64,000 bases of DNA from Candidatus Obscuribacterales bacterium (GTDB taxonomy: Bacteria; Cyanobacteriota; Vampirovibrionia; Obscuribacterales; Obscuribacteraceae), in assembly GCA_020634035.1 (NCBI GenBank), contig JACKCM010000002.1, forward strand, positions 310,001 through 374,000, written 5' to 3'. Position numbers and translations under genes: made by a program. The notes under the pieces are model-generated. The model made no database searches. It was not told where the DNA came from and worked only from the letters and a program-made list of their open reading frames with translations. The stretch's first letter is position 1; every line of letters starts with the position of its first letter. Positions 26,288 through 34,277 of the stretch are shown piece after piece.

Positions 26288-27358
26288 GTGACCGATTACG
26301 AAATTAAGACAAAGCTTGAACAGGTAGAGTCCAAGCATCATGAGCTTTCCAAGTTACTGGAAGAGCGACATGCGACTATTCAAAAGGATCTGGAAGATCT
26401 TAAAAAACGTCCTGTCAAGAACAGGGACCTCTGGGACAAGCTTGGCACTCTCACGCCTTTGATTTCCGGGGTGTTAATCTCTGGAATCGGTATATATTTC
26501 ACGCACTCTAATAATGAAACGCAGCACAAGATTCAAGAAGTGCAGACAATAGAGAAGCTCATACCTCATCTTACCGGTGACGACGCAGAGAAGAAGATGG
26601 CTATCATCGCAATCTCAACGCTGACAAATCCGGAGACTGCGGCGAAGATTGCTCAGATGTTTCCCAGCAAAGGTACAGTACAGGCGCTGAAATCAATCGC
26701 CGATCAAGGAGACAGAAAAGAGCGAGAGGTTGCCAAACGTGCCCTGGCAACATCCTTTAAAACACTTGGTGAAGGGATGGAAGCTCATGCTGACAAAGGA
26801 GCCGAGGCTCAGCAGTACTACCAGAAGGCTCTTGATGTTCAGGAAGATGTCTATGGAGCTAATTCCACAAAGCTTGTGGACACCCTTGTCAAGCTGGGGC
26901 GTCTTAGTGAAAAGCAGGGCAAGTTCGAAGAAGCCATTTCTTTCTATAATCGCGCTCGTCAAACGATGATTCATAACCACATGTCGAAGACCCGTGATTT
27001 TCAGAATATTTTAGACACTCTCTCTCGCCTGTATAAACAGACCGGAAAAATGAGCCTGGCTAATGATTTCAGCCAGAAGGCAGCTGCTCTGGGAAAAGAT
27101 CTTGATAGTGGAAAGGCAGTGGATAAAGATTCGATCATCAGTCCTGCTCCAGCTCCAAGTACTGATGTAGACCACGATACCAGCGAAGATAGTCCGGACG
27201 ACTTTCAGCCGATTCAAGCATCCGGTGGTGGCGGGGATTCTAATCAAGAACCGGTGAAGGTTGTTAATCCGATTCAAGACGCGGCTTCTACTACCCAGCT
27301 CTTTCCCAGTGAAAAGAACCGGGACGCTAACTCGATGGATAGTCCATTTTCTAACTGA
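26288..27358 (+). CDS. membrane-anchored TPR protein
   Basis: A 356-residue protein. The GTG start at 26288 is chosen because GGAGG lies seven bases upstream; the frame is open 29 codons further back. A coiled-coil-like helix (1-45) precedes one membrane segment ('LGTLTPLISGVLISGIGIYF', about 50-70). Then come helical repeats, including Kinesin-light-chain-type TPRs ('AQQYYQKALDVQEDVYGANS' and 'KFEEAISFYNRARQTM'). The C-terminal 90 residues are polar and disordered. The stop overlaps the first unit of the 50-bp repeat array. Partner unknown. Confidence 0.75.
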   Translation: MTDYEIKTKLEQVESKHHELSKLLEERHATIQKDLEDLKKRPVKNRDLWDKLGTLTPLISGVLISGIGIYFTHSNNETQHKIQEVQTIEKLIPHLTGDDAEKKMAIIAISTLTNPETAAKIAQMFPSKGTVQALKSIADQGDRKEREVAKRALATSFKTLGEGMEAHADKGAEAQQYYQKALDVQEDVYGANSTKLVDTLVKLGRLSEKQGKFEEAISFYNRARQTMIHNHMSKTRDFQNILDTLSRLYKQTGKMSLANDFSQKAAALGKDLDSGKAVDKDSIISPAPAPSTDVDHDTSEDSPDDFQPIQASGGGGDSNQEPVKVVNPIQDAASTTQLFPSEKNRDANSMDSPFSN

Positions 27359-27684
27359 TAGCGTTATCTGCATCAGTCCGGAAGAGGGAAGGTGCGGAGC
27401 GAAGGTGATAGCGTTATCTGCATCGGTCCGGAAGAGGGAAGGTGCGGAGCGAAGGTTATAGCGTTATCTGCATCAGTCCGGAAGAGGGAAGGTGCGGAGC
27501 GAAGGTTATAGCGTTATCTGCATCAGTCCGGAAGAGGGAAGGTGCGGAGCGAGAGTTATAGCGTTATCTGCATCAGTCCGGAAGAGGGAAGGTGCGGAGC
27601 GAAGGTTATAGCGTTATCTGCATCGGTCCGGAAGAGGGAAGGTGCGGAGCGAGAGTGATAGCGCTATCTGCATCGGTCCGGAAG
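27357..27684. repeat. 50-bp tandem repeat array, six full units plus a partial
   Basis: Units begin at 27357, 27407, 27457, 27507, 27557 and 27607, with a partial seventh at 27657-27684. All are exactly 50 bp and differ at only a few sites (CAGTCC/CGGTCC, GAAGG/GAGAG, G/T at the first base). There are no spacers, so it is not a CRISPR array. Each unit starts with a near palindrome; in the last unit it is the perfect 12-mer GATAGCGCTATC. Units also carry TCCG and CGGA arms about 14 bases apart. The array begins at the stop codon of the TPR gene and ends about 115 bp before the transposase-derived gene. Confidence 0.95.
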
Positions 27685-27799
27685 CTAGAAGCTTTGGTCT
27701 TGCCAGTTCTACCCTTCTTTCGTATAGACCGGTTTGAACCAAATCCTTCTTACATCCGTTGATCTCAATAGTCGACTTCAACGCAGGAGGCGAGCGTTC

Positions 27800-28522
27800 A
27801 TGGAAGACTTGAGAGAACTTCTGGCGGCGGCCCGAAACAATAATGACTTTCTTCGAATCCTTTATATGATTCGGTGGCGCGATGGATTCTGCTGCCCTCA
27901 ATGTGGAGGCAACAAAGGATATCAATGCAAGCGTCGCTATCGCATGCAATGCATGACTTGCGGACTTCAGACATCCCCTACCTCCCGAACCGCTCTGCAT
28001 GGCGTTCGCAACCTGTCTGCCTGGTTTCGAACAATTCGTACCTTCACTGATAGCGGACAAATGAATGCTATTCAATTGTCCGGGTTGCTTGAGATTCGAT
28101 ATGCTACTGCCTGGTTGTTGCTTCAAAAAACGAGAATGGTGCTGGCTTGCTGGATGGAGAAGTGCTCAGAAGGTTTCTCTATAGTTCCCGCTGAGCAAAT
28201 GAAAAAAGCGTTATTCAAGAGCGACAGGGAAAGCCGCAAATACAAAGATTTGTCTGAGACTAGTTCTGACTTTACCAGGAAAGATTCGAAGGTGATACTA
28301 CCTGTAGCGGCTAGATTCGTCTTCTATCTTCTGTGGATCTACCGCGGTATAAGCCGCAAGTATGCTCGAGAATACGCGGCAGAGTTCTCATTGAATGCCA
28401 AATCGAAGCAACTGGATATGCTAGAGCTTCTGGAGATTTTTGTTCGAGCTTCGCCTGTCAACAAAAACGATATTCTTGCCCGCGCCGCACCAGATGTGAT
28501 TCTACTAGGCGGTGCATTCTGA
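27800..28522 (+). CDS. IS1595-like transposase derivative lacking the DDE core
   Basis: A 240-residue protein. The ATG at 27800 is set by a perfect AGGAGG nine bases upstream. Residues 28-60 form the IS1595-type zinc ribbon, with C32-x2-C35 and C51-x2-C54, followed by 'SPTSRTALHG' and a helix-turn-helix block 'GQMNAIQLSGLLEIRYATAWLLLQKTR', as in IS1595 transposases. The C-terminal 'YRGISRKYAREYAAEFSLN' matches that family's end ('hGvSrkyl..Yl.EF'). The catalytic segment between them, with D-E-x-x-x-G-G and later acidic residues, is missing, and the protein is about 70-100 residues short. It may be a decayed or domesticated DNA-binding protein. I see no terminal inverted repeats. Confidence 0.7.
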   Translation: MEDLRELLAAARNNNDFLRILYMIRWRDGFCCPQCGGNKGYQCKRRYRMQCMTCGLQTSPTSRTALHGVRNLSAWFRTIRTFTDSGQMNAIQLSGLLEIRYATAWLLLQKTRMVLACWMEKCSEGFSIVPAEQMKKALFKSDRESRKYKDLSETSSDFTRKDSKVILPVAARFVFYLLWIYRGISRKYAREYAAEFSLNAKSKQLDMLELLEIFVRASPVNKNDILARAAPDVILLGGAF

Positions 28523-28574
28523 TGAAATCATCTGAGTATCTACACTGTCAAACTGCTGTGCGAGTATTTCGGTT

Positions 28575-29126
28575 TTACTTCCTTTGATAGAGGCCGGTCA
28601 ACATTCCCTGACCGAGCACCTTTCCCTTGATTGCGCTGTAAAAGGACCGTTTGTCGGCTCCTGCTTTGAGAGATAGTTTAGAATCCAGGGCGAAGACTTT
28701 GAAGTGATAGTGATGCACCGGGCCTTTCGGCGGGGATGGACCGTTGTATCCCGATTTGCCGAAGTCATTGGTTCCCTGCTTTATCCCTTCTGGGAGATCC
28801 GGGCGCTTGACCACACCCTGTTTCATCCTGGTGGTTGTGGGTGGGATATCATAGACAATCCAGTGAAACCAGGTCCCGGCCGGTGCATCTGGGTCTTCGC
28901 AAGTAATTGCCAGAGACTTGGTGCCTTTTGGCACTTCGCTCCAGGTAATTCCTGGAGAAACGTCATTGCCGTCTGCGGTGAATTCTTTCGGAATGGTACT
29001 GCCTTCAGTGAAGGCTTTACTCGATACGGTCAGTTTTTCTGTTGCGCTGGAAGCCTTTGCCAGTGCTGGAAGTAATATAGCCAGCATCATCAAAAAAGCT
29101 AGAGAGAGCCGAACGGAATTTTTCAT
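28575..29126 (-). CDS. exported YbhB/YbcL-type PEBP protein
   Basis: A 183-residue member of the phosphatidylethanolamine-binding (Raf kinase inhibitor-like) family. A signal peptide covers about residues 1-25. Conserved blocks are 'PKEFTADGNDVSPGITWSEVP', 'CEDPDAPAGTWFHWIVYDIP', 'GKSGYNGPSPPKG' and 'HHYHFKVFALD', which build the small ligand pocket. Bacterial members are well conserved, but their physiological ligand is not established. It is a single gene, convergent with the transposase derivative. Confidence 0.9.
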   Translation of the reverse strand: MKNSVRLSLAFLMMLAILLPALAKASSATEKLTVSSKAFTEGSTIPKEFTADGNDVSPGITWSEVPKGTKSLAITCEDPDAPAGTWFHWIVYDIPPTTTRMKQGVVKRPDLPEGIKQGTNDFGKSGYNGPSPPKGPVHHYHFKVFALDSKLSLKAGADKRSFYSAIKGKVLGQGMLTGLYQRK

Positions 29127-29199
29127 CGGGGGTTAACCTGTGACGACAGACAAGTTAGTATTCTAGCTGATAAATCTGTGGTGATATTTCTCAATCTAT

Positions 29200-30066
29200 A
29201 TGACTTCCGACTATTCTCATATTTCAATCGATTTTTTTGCGCATCTCGATTCTTTTTTAGAGCCTGACTCGGGTCTGGCCGCTCTTGATAAGACTGAGCG
29301 CTATGAGATATACGAGAGTTGTCTTGGAAAGCTTTTGTGTCAGCTCTATTTTGATCAGGATGCTGGCACTGATTCCGATATGGTCTTTTCTCAGGCTGCA
29401 GAATCGGGCAGATTTTGCATGATTTTTCCAGAAGGATTCGACCCCGGTTCGATTGCCATGGCACCGGTTCTTGATCCGAAGCAAAGAGTGCTGCACCCTC
29501 TTGCCCTGATAGCTCCCGGAGCCAGCCGAGATTTATATTTAGGGCTTTATATCAACGAGGACTTTGAAAAGCTTTCGGAGAAAGACCAGCATCGTTTTGT
29601 GCTTCGTATCATCAATGCTCCCGATTCATTCAAACCTTCGGAAACCGGTTGCAAGTTGATTTCCAGTCCGCGGTTTCTAATAGATAGTCACAAATTCGAG
29701 GCTCTAGTACGAAAAGCGGATGCCTTGAAGGCTTCTCCTGAACTGAAAGAACTCAGTCAACTTTTCTCGCACTATAACAATTCGATCACATTTGATCGGT
29801 ACTCTCTGCATAAGGAGTACGAAAGCCTTGAACTTGCCCGAGTCAAAGCAGCATTCTTTGCCAATGGTATCTCCTACAGTGACGCTAGAAGAGCTGATGA
29901 TCATTATTCTCATCTGGTAGATCAATCCGAAAAGTGGTTTGTCTTGTTCAAATTGCGGGAAAATTCTCTATTGAAGGTGACAGATAATCGGGATATTCTC
30001 TTCACCATTCGCTATGATGATTTCCAAAATGGGGACTTTGAAAAAGGAAGAGTAGTTCTATCTTGA
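29200..30066 (+). CDS. cytoplasmic protein of unknown function
   Basis: A 288-residue soluble protein without signal peptide or membrane segments. It looks like a mixed alpha/beta N-terminal part ('GRFCMIFPEGFDPGSIAMAPV') followed by a helical segment ('ELKELSQLFSHYNNSITFDRYSLHKEYESLELARVKAAFFANG'). I know no family for it. It precedes the acidic EF-hand-like gene by 13 bases, and the two are probably co-transcribed. Confidence 0.65.
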   Translation: MTSDYSHISIDFFAHLDSFLEPDSGLAALDKTERYEIYESCLGKLLCQLYFDQDAGTDSDMVFSQAAESGRFCMIFPEGFDPGSIAMAPVLDPKQRVLHPLALIAPGASRDLYLGLYINEDFEKLSEKDQHRFVLRIINAPDSFKPSETGCKLISSPRFLIDSHKFEALVRKADALKASPELKELSQLFSHYNNSITFDRYSLHKEYESLELARVKAAFFANGISYSDARRADDHYSHLVDQSEKWFVLFKLRENSLLKVTDNRDILFTIRYDDFQNGDFEKGRVVLS

Positions 30067-30079
30067 TGGGCGTCGGTCT

Positions 30080-30535
30080 ATGAGTAACGAAGACAGTCGA
30101 GAAAAAGCAGCCAAGGCAGCCTTGAATGATATTCGCTGGCTACTTCAAGGCGAAGAGGAGGCTCTTGACGATGATGATGAAGAGACCTATCTAGACGGAC
30201 CTACCATTGTCAGGCTGCTCGAGGAAAATTTCGAGCGCCTGGATCCCAATAATAATGGCATCGAAAGAGAAGAGCTGATGACCGCCCTGATGAATCCCCA
30301 GGCGTTCACCACCGATGAATACGAGATGCTCCGGCTGATTACCAAGTATTTCGACACGATCATCAATATGTCAGACGATGAAGAAGGCGAAGAGACCAAG
30401 ATATCCCGGGCGGATCTTCTTGTGCTCGAGCAATTCCTGGTTCACAGCAAAATGACCCTCAAGGAGCTGCATTCCTGGTGCTCGATAGCCAACCAGCCGG
30501 CCGATGATATAGGTCCACCGCCCTTATCGGGCTAG
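30080..30535 (+). CDS. acidic protein with EF-hand-like loop
   Basis: A 151-residue, strongly acidic protein. 'LEENFERLDPNNNGIEREELMTAL' has the helix-loop-helix look of an EF-hand, but the loop (D-P-N-N-N-G-I-E-R-E-E) is one residue shorter than canonical, so calcium binding is uncertain. A second helical pair with 'MSDDEEGEETKISRADLLVLEQFL' could be a decayed partner loop. No signal peptide. It likely forms an operon with the gene before it and overlaps the convergent protease gene by 12 bases. Function unknown. Confidence 0.65.
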   Translation: MSNEDSREKAAKAALNDIRWLLQGEEEALDDDDEETYLDGPTIVRLLEENFERLDPNNNGIEREELMTALMNPQAFTTDEYEMLRLITKYFDTIINMSDDEEGEETKISRADLLVLEQFLVHSKMTLKELHSWCSIANQPADDIGPPPLSG

Positions 30536-32572
30536 AGAATCGGATGTTATTTTGAGACCGTTTGCGGTCGCTCCCAGGCTGTAGTCCATTAAGAAGCGAC
30601 TCAAGGAACCTGCTTTGGTTTTGTCCGCTCCGGCTTTCGCTGGGGCTACGCTCTCAATCGGTTTAACCGCCAGGGGCTCAGTGGCGAGCGGTTTCAGGGT
30701 GGAGAGATAACTCTCCTGTCCTCCTTTCAGCTCCAGACCCCGGGTCAAAAGACCGAGGGGGTCATTGACGCTTTCCAGTGACAGGCCTCGTCCGTCCTGG
30801 CCGGGGCGCAATCTCAACTCGGCAGAACTCATTGGAATATCCGTGCCTTGCCATGGTTTGCCCTGGGGGATGGTAACTCCGTCGATTGCCACGGGACGGA
30901 CTGTTACTTCTCCGCTGTTTCTATTGATGCTTGTGTTGAGGAAAAGTGTTGCCTCTTTGCCGCCGTCCTCTATTTGAACCCGTCTTGCCCGCTGGTGGAA
31001 AAAGTCGGATTCATAGTTGGAGCCTCTAAAACCGAAAATACTCTCTACTTCTTTCAGGGCGCGCTCCGGTTCGGTTACTTCATAGGTGGTTTTGATAGGC
31101 GTCCTGGCTGCTTCAGGCGCCAGAGTCGGAGATGTTACCGTGTTCGAGCGAGGGGCTTCAGCGCTCTCGAGCATCATTTGTATATACCTTGAAGGAATCG
31201 CCGTAGCCTCTCTACCACCGCCACGCATGTCGCCCTTCATAACTCCCAGAAGATCCCCTTTCATATCCACAACGGCGCTGCCGCTGTTGCCTCCGGCTAT
31301 ATTGGCATTGCATTTGAAGAGGTGATCACGACTTCTCCATTCCGAGGCGAAAGTGCCTCGGGAGACATGCATAGAGTTCAAACCTTCCGAGTGACCTAAG
31401 AAGGCGAGCATGGAATTCTCTTCTGGTACTCTGTCGACTAGGTTTACAGGTTCGAAAGCTTTATAAGAGCTGGGTCGGTCCAGTTGGATGATTGCCAGGT
31501 CGTTTCCGTTCACTGTTCCTGTTTTGAGGACATGGGCGCTATGAGGGTTGCCGACCGGATCGTATACGGTCAGGCTCAGGGCGTTTTCGACCTGGTGCTG
31601 ATTGGTGACCAGCTTGCCGTCCTTAGATATCGCTACGGCCGTGGCAGTGGAACCTCCAAGACCCTCGCCACCATAGTTTAACGATTCAACCTTACCGACG
31701 GCATTTCTCGAGCGGCTCACAGCCTGGGCCAGGGGGGCATCGGCTGGCAGTTTCATGACCGACAGGGCTTCATTCTCGAAACCTCTAACCTCAATATCTC
31801 TGTGGAGGAATTCAACCTCTTTTGGAGCGGGCTTTTCGACGGCGGCTGCCAGGCTGCGGGAGTCGAAAGCGCCTCCTTTTCCAGGGGCTTCTACTTTTCC
31901 TGATTTGAAAGCTTTGAAGAATTCGAACTCCGGCATTTTGAATCCGGAATCCGAGCCTGCCATCAGTGAAGGACCCTGGCCGATACCCAGTTTCGAATGG
32001 GCGAATTTGACACCACCCAGACCACCTGCTGAGTAGAGCAGCGTATCGGATACCAGAGGACCGAGGGTATGAGCCATCTGGGCTCGATTGGCTTCATAGT
32101 TTTGGGGATTGTTCCAGGAATCGGAGAGTATTGCACCGGCCTGGGCTCCATGGTCGTAGAGGTCTTTTGCGAAGAGACCGCCCAGAGCCAGACCGGCACC
32201 CTGGGCTGCGATTCGAGCCTTCCCCTGGCGGGCGCCCAGATAGGTGAGCGTGACGCCTAGACCGAAAGAGGCGCCGGCTTTCAGTATGGTTGATGGGTCA
32301 TGGACAGCATCTTTGAGGCTGGCTGCCGTTCCGTCGAGAATGCCGCCTCCAAGTACGCTGGCCTGACGTGCCAACTTGTCCGAAATGCCTGTATCGACCA
32401 GAGTCGGGTCGCTTCTAAGTACTACAGTTTGTTCTTTGCTTCTGGTAAAGGTGTCTCCGGCATCAATCGCTAGATTCGCCAGATTCAGGCGGGCCGGGGT
32501 CGTATTGCCGCCATGGGCAGCTTCGATTCCGTCGCCGGTTTTATTCTCTATTTCGAAAGGATTGTCTGCCAT
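30524..32572 (-). CDS. trypsin-like serine protease with long N-terminal region
   Basis: A 682-residue protein, starting at the ATG at 32572 (the frame is open to 32680). Residues 75-200 hold Gly/Ala-rich, weakly hydrophobic helices ('ILKAGASFGLGVTLTYLGARQ' and 'AAQGAGLALGGLFAKDLYDHG'). The protease domain (about 285-475) has a full trypsin/HtrA-type triad: H326 in 'VTNQHQV', D358 in 'GNDLAIIQL', S430 in 'GGNSGSAVVD'. No PDZ domain follows; the C-terminal 200 residues are of unknown type. No classic signal peptide is visible, so its location is unclear. It ends inside the convergent EF-hand-like gene. Confidence 0.83.
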   Translation of the reverse strand: MADNPFEIENKTGDGIEAAHGGNTTPARLNLANLAIDAGDTFTRSKEQTVVLRSDPTLVDTGISDKLARQASVLGGGILDGTAASLKDAVHDPSTILKAGASFGLGVTLTYLGARQGKARIAAQGAGLALGGLFAKDLYDHGAQAGAILSDSWNNPQNYEANRAQMAHTLGPLVSDTLLYSAGGLGGVKFAHSKLGIGQGPSLMAGSDSGFKMPEFEFFKAFKSGKVEAPGKGGAFDSRSLAAAVEKPAPKEVEFLHRDIEVRGFENEALSVMKLPADAPLAQAVSRSRNAVGKVESLNYGGEGLGGSTATAVAISKDGKLVTNQHQVENALSLTVYDPVGNPHSAHVLKTGTVNGNDLAIIQLDRPSSYKAFEPVNLVDRVPEENSMLAFLGHSEGLNSMHVSRGTFASEWRSRDHLFKCNANIAGGNSGSAVVDMKGDLLGVMKGDMRGGGREATAIPSRYIQMMLESAEAPRSNTVTSPTLAPEAARTPIKTTYEVTEPERALKEVESIFGFRGSNYESDFFHQRARRVQIEDGGKEATLFLNTSINRNSGEVTVRPVAIDGVTIPQGKPWQGTDIPMSSAELRLRPGQDGRGLSLESVNDPLGLLTRGLELKGGQESYLSTLKPLATEPLAVKPIESVAPAKAGADKTKAGSLSRFLMDYSLGATANGLKITSDSLAR

Positions 32573-32746
32573 TGATTCAGAGGAAATTCTATAAACTCGA
32601 AGGAGGAAAGGGCTACTGCCTGGCGTTTTTCCTGCCTTGCGACGGACCTGTTCATAAGAGAATAGCCTCTTAAAGATCATAAGAAACTGGGGATATTACG
32701 TACTGAGCACGAACTTAATTAATCTGCCGCTCTGCCAAGCTGGCTA

Positions 32747-33982
32747 TTATTTGATTTTGCTGAAGACCACACGCCGGTTTTTCTGACGACCTGCTTCGGT
32801 GCCGTTCGAAGCCATCGGTTTGGAGAATCCGTAGCCTATCGGAACCAGTCTGCCGGAGTCGATGCCGCAGTGCTCCACAAGGAAGCGTTTCACGCTTTCG
32901 GCTCGACGCTGAGATAAATCGAGGTTGTAGTTTTTACTGCCGATATTGCAGGTGTGCCCTTCTACCCTCAGATGCAAATCCGGTTTCTGGCGAAGATAAT
33001 TCGAAATCTCTACGAGAATCTCTTTAGAGAGCGGTCTGAGCCTATCCGAGTCGAAGTCGAATAGTATCAGATGTGATATCGCTTTTCCTGATTTGTTGAG
33101 TTGATCGATTACTTTGTTGGCTTCGTCCCGAGCTTTTTTGTTGCCACTGCCAGAAGTGCCGCCGCCTTTCTTAATGCCTGTATACGACAGCATGGAGGCT
33201 TTCCACTGGAAGGGACCATCCCCCTGGATTAGAATCGGAAATCTGGGGTTGTCTAGTATCCAATAAGACCAACCGACGTCGGTCTTGCATCGCAATGTCC
33301 TTACTTGAACCGGGGCGTTGTCTATATTTATTGTCAGAGTTTCGACCCCATCAAGATGAATCGTCTCTGGTGTGGGTCGAACCGGTTTTTTGAGGACCTG
33401 GAGAGAATCCGGACCATCCAGTTGAAAGTCAGCTCCTTGACCGGCTTTTAATCTATTGTAGTGATAGTCCGAAACTCTGACTATGCTTGTGTAGCCGATT
33501 AAAGTCGCCGATTCGTTATCAGGATAGAAAAGGCTTACTTTATGCGCTTCTCGCATATCTTCGGCATCCACCGCACGGGAGCCTGTGGCGTTAGCCGGTG
33601 GCGACATATGCCAGTCGAAGGCATAGCCGCGTCTGTCGTTGTAGTCTATTAAAGCTTCGAATACATAGTCTCCGACTGGCTTCCAGCGAGTATCCAGACC
33701 GGATTTGATATCAAAGTAGATTTTCATGCCGCCTTTCAAAGCCAGAGAATCGGTGATATCGTCACCGGTAACCGGTGGGATATAGCCGCTTGACGGCGTA
33801 CTCGAAGCGGCGCTGGCCATGCCTGTGGTTCCTGGAGGAGGCGGTGGCGGTGAGTTTTGAGCTGCCCCGGGTGCAACATCTGCGATTAAAAGCAGGAGAA
33901 GCATCAACAGAAGAGCCGAAATACGCTGAAATGCGGAATCGCTCATTGCTCTTGCAAATGATATATGTGTCCGGGGGCTCAT
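32747..33982 (-). CDS. OmpA-family envelope protein
   Basis: A 411-residue exported protein. The signal peptide ends near residue 42; an internal ATG at 33946 is an alternative start. A Pro-rich stretch follows. The middle is a beta-rich domain of unknown type. The last 110 residues form an OmpA-like peptidoglycan-binding domain: 'LFDFDSDRLRPLSKEILVEI', 'LRVEGHTCNIGSKNYNLDLSQRRAESV' and 'GYGFSKPMASNGTEAGRQKNRRV'. It probably ties the envelope to peptidoglycan. Single gene, with about 295 bp of intergenic DNA upstream toward dnaK. Confidence 0.85.
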   Translation of the reverse strand: MSPRTHISFARAMSDSAFQRISALLLMLLLLLIADVAPGAAQNSPPPPPPGTTGMASAASSTPSSGYIPPVTGDDITDSLALKGGMKIYFDIKSGLDTRWKPVGDYVFEALIDYNDRRGYAFDWHMSPPANATGSRAVDAEDMREAHKVSLFYPDNESATLIGYTSIVRVSDYHYNRLKAGQGADFQLDGPDSLQVLKKPVRPTPETIHLDGVETLTINIDNAPVQVRTLRCKTDVGWSYWILDNPRFPILIQGDGPFQWKASMLSYTGIKKGGGTSGSGNKKARDEANKVIDQLNKSGKAISHLILFDFDSDRLRPLSKEILVEISNYLRQKPDLHLRVEGHTCNIGSKNYNLDLSQRRAESVKRFLVEHCGIDSGRLVPIGYGFSKPMASNGTEAGRQKNRRVVFSKIK

Positions 33983-34223
33983 CTTCTATCTTCAGGACCT
34001 GTTTATGCAATCGGCTCCAGATCGGCTCCAGAAAGTATGACAAGGTTTAAGGGATTCCGGCAATAGATGATTAAGGAAAAATGTCGTTTTTAGGATAATG
34101 CTCTTGTTTTCAATAAAGTGAGAAGTAACAGGGCTCGATTCTCGGAATCAGAGTCGGATTTAGAGAGATAACGGTTGATATTGCCGCTCCCTGCCTCCGT
34201 ACCGAGAGATCAGCTTTCAATAC

Positions 34224-34239
34224 CCTCTTCTGTAAGAGG
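34224..34239 (+). promoter_or_regulatory. small hairpin in the dnaK leader
   Basis: CCTCTT-CTGT-AAGAGG, a perfect 6-bp stem with a 4-base loop about 40 bases before the dnaK ATG. No CIRCE element is present in the 295-bp region, so HrcA control of this gene is not supported by sequence. Confidence 0.35.
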
Positions 34240-34277
34240 CCTTCTTACTTAGTATCGTTTCACGAGGACCAGAGAAA

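Noticed and set aside
27357..27684. CRISPR array
   Set aside because: Units abut with no spacers between them and vary within the unit; no cas genes nearby.
27685..28600. An intact insertion sequence
   Set aside because: The transposase core is missing, and I found no terminal inverted repeats or target duplication around the gene.
33983..34277. CIRCE heat-shock operator before dnaK
   Set aside because: No TTAGCACTC inverted repeat is present in either orientation.
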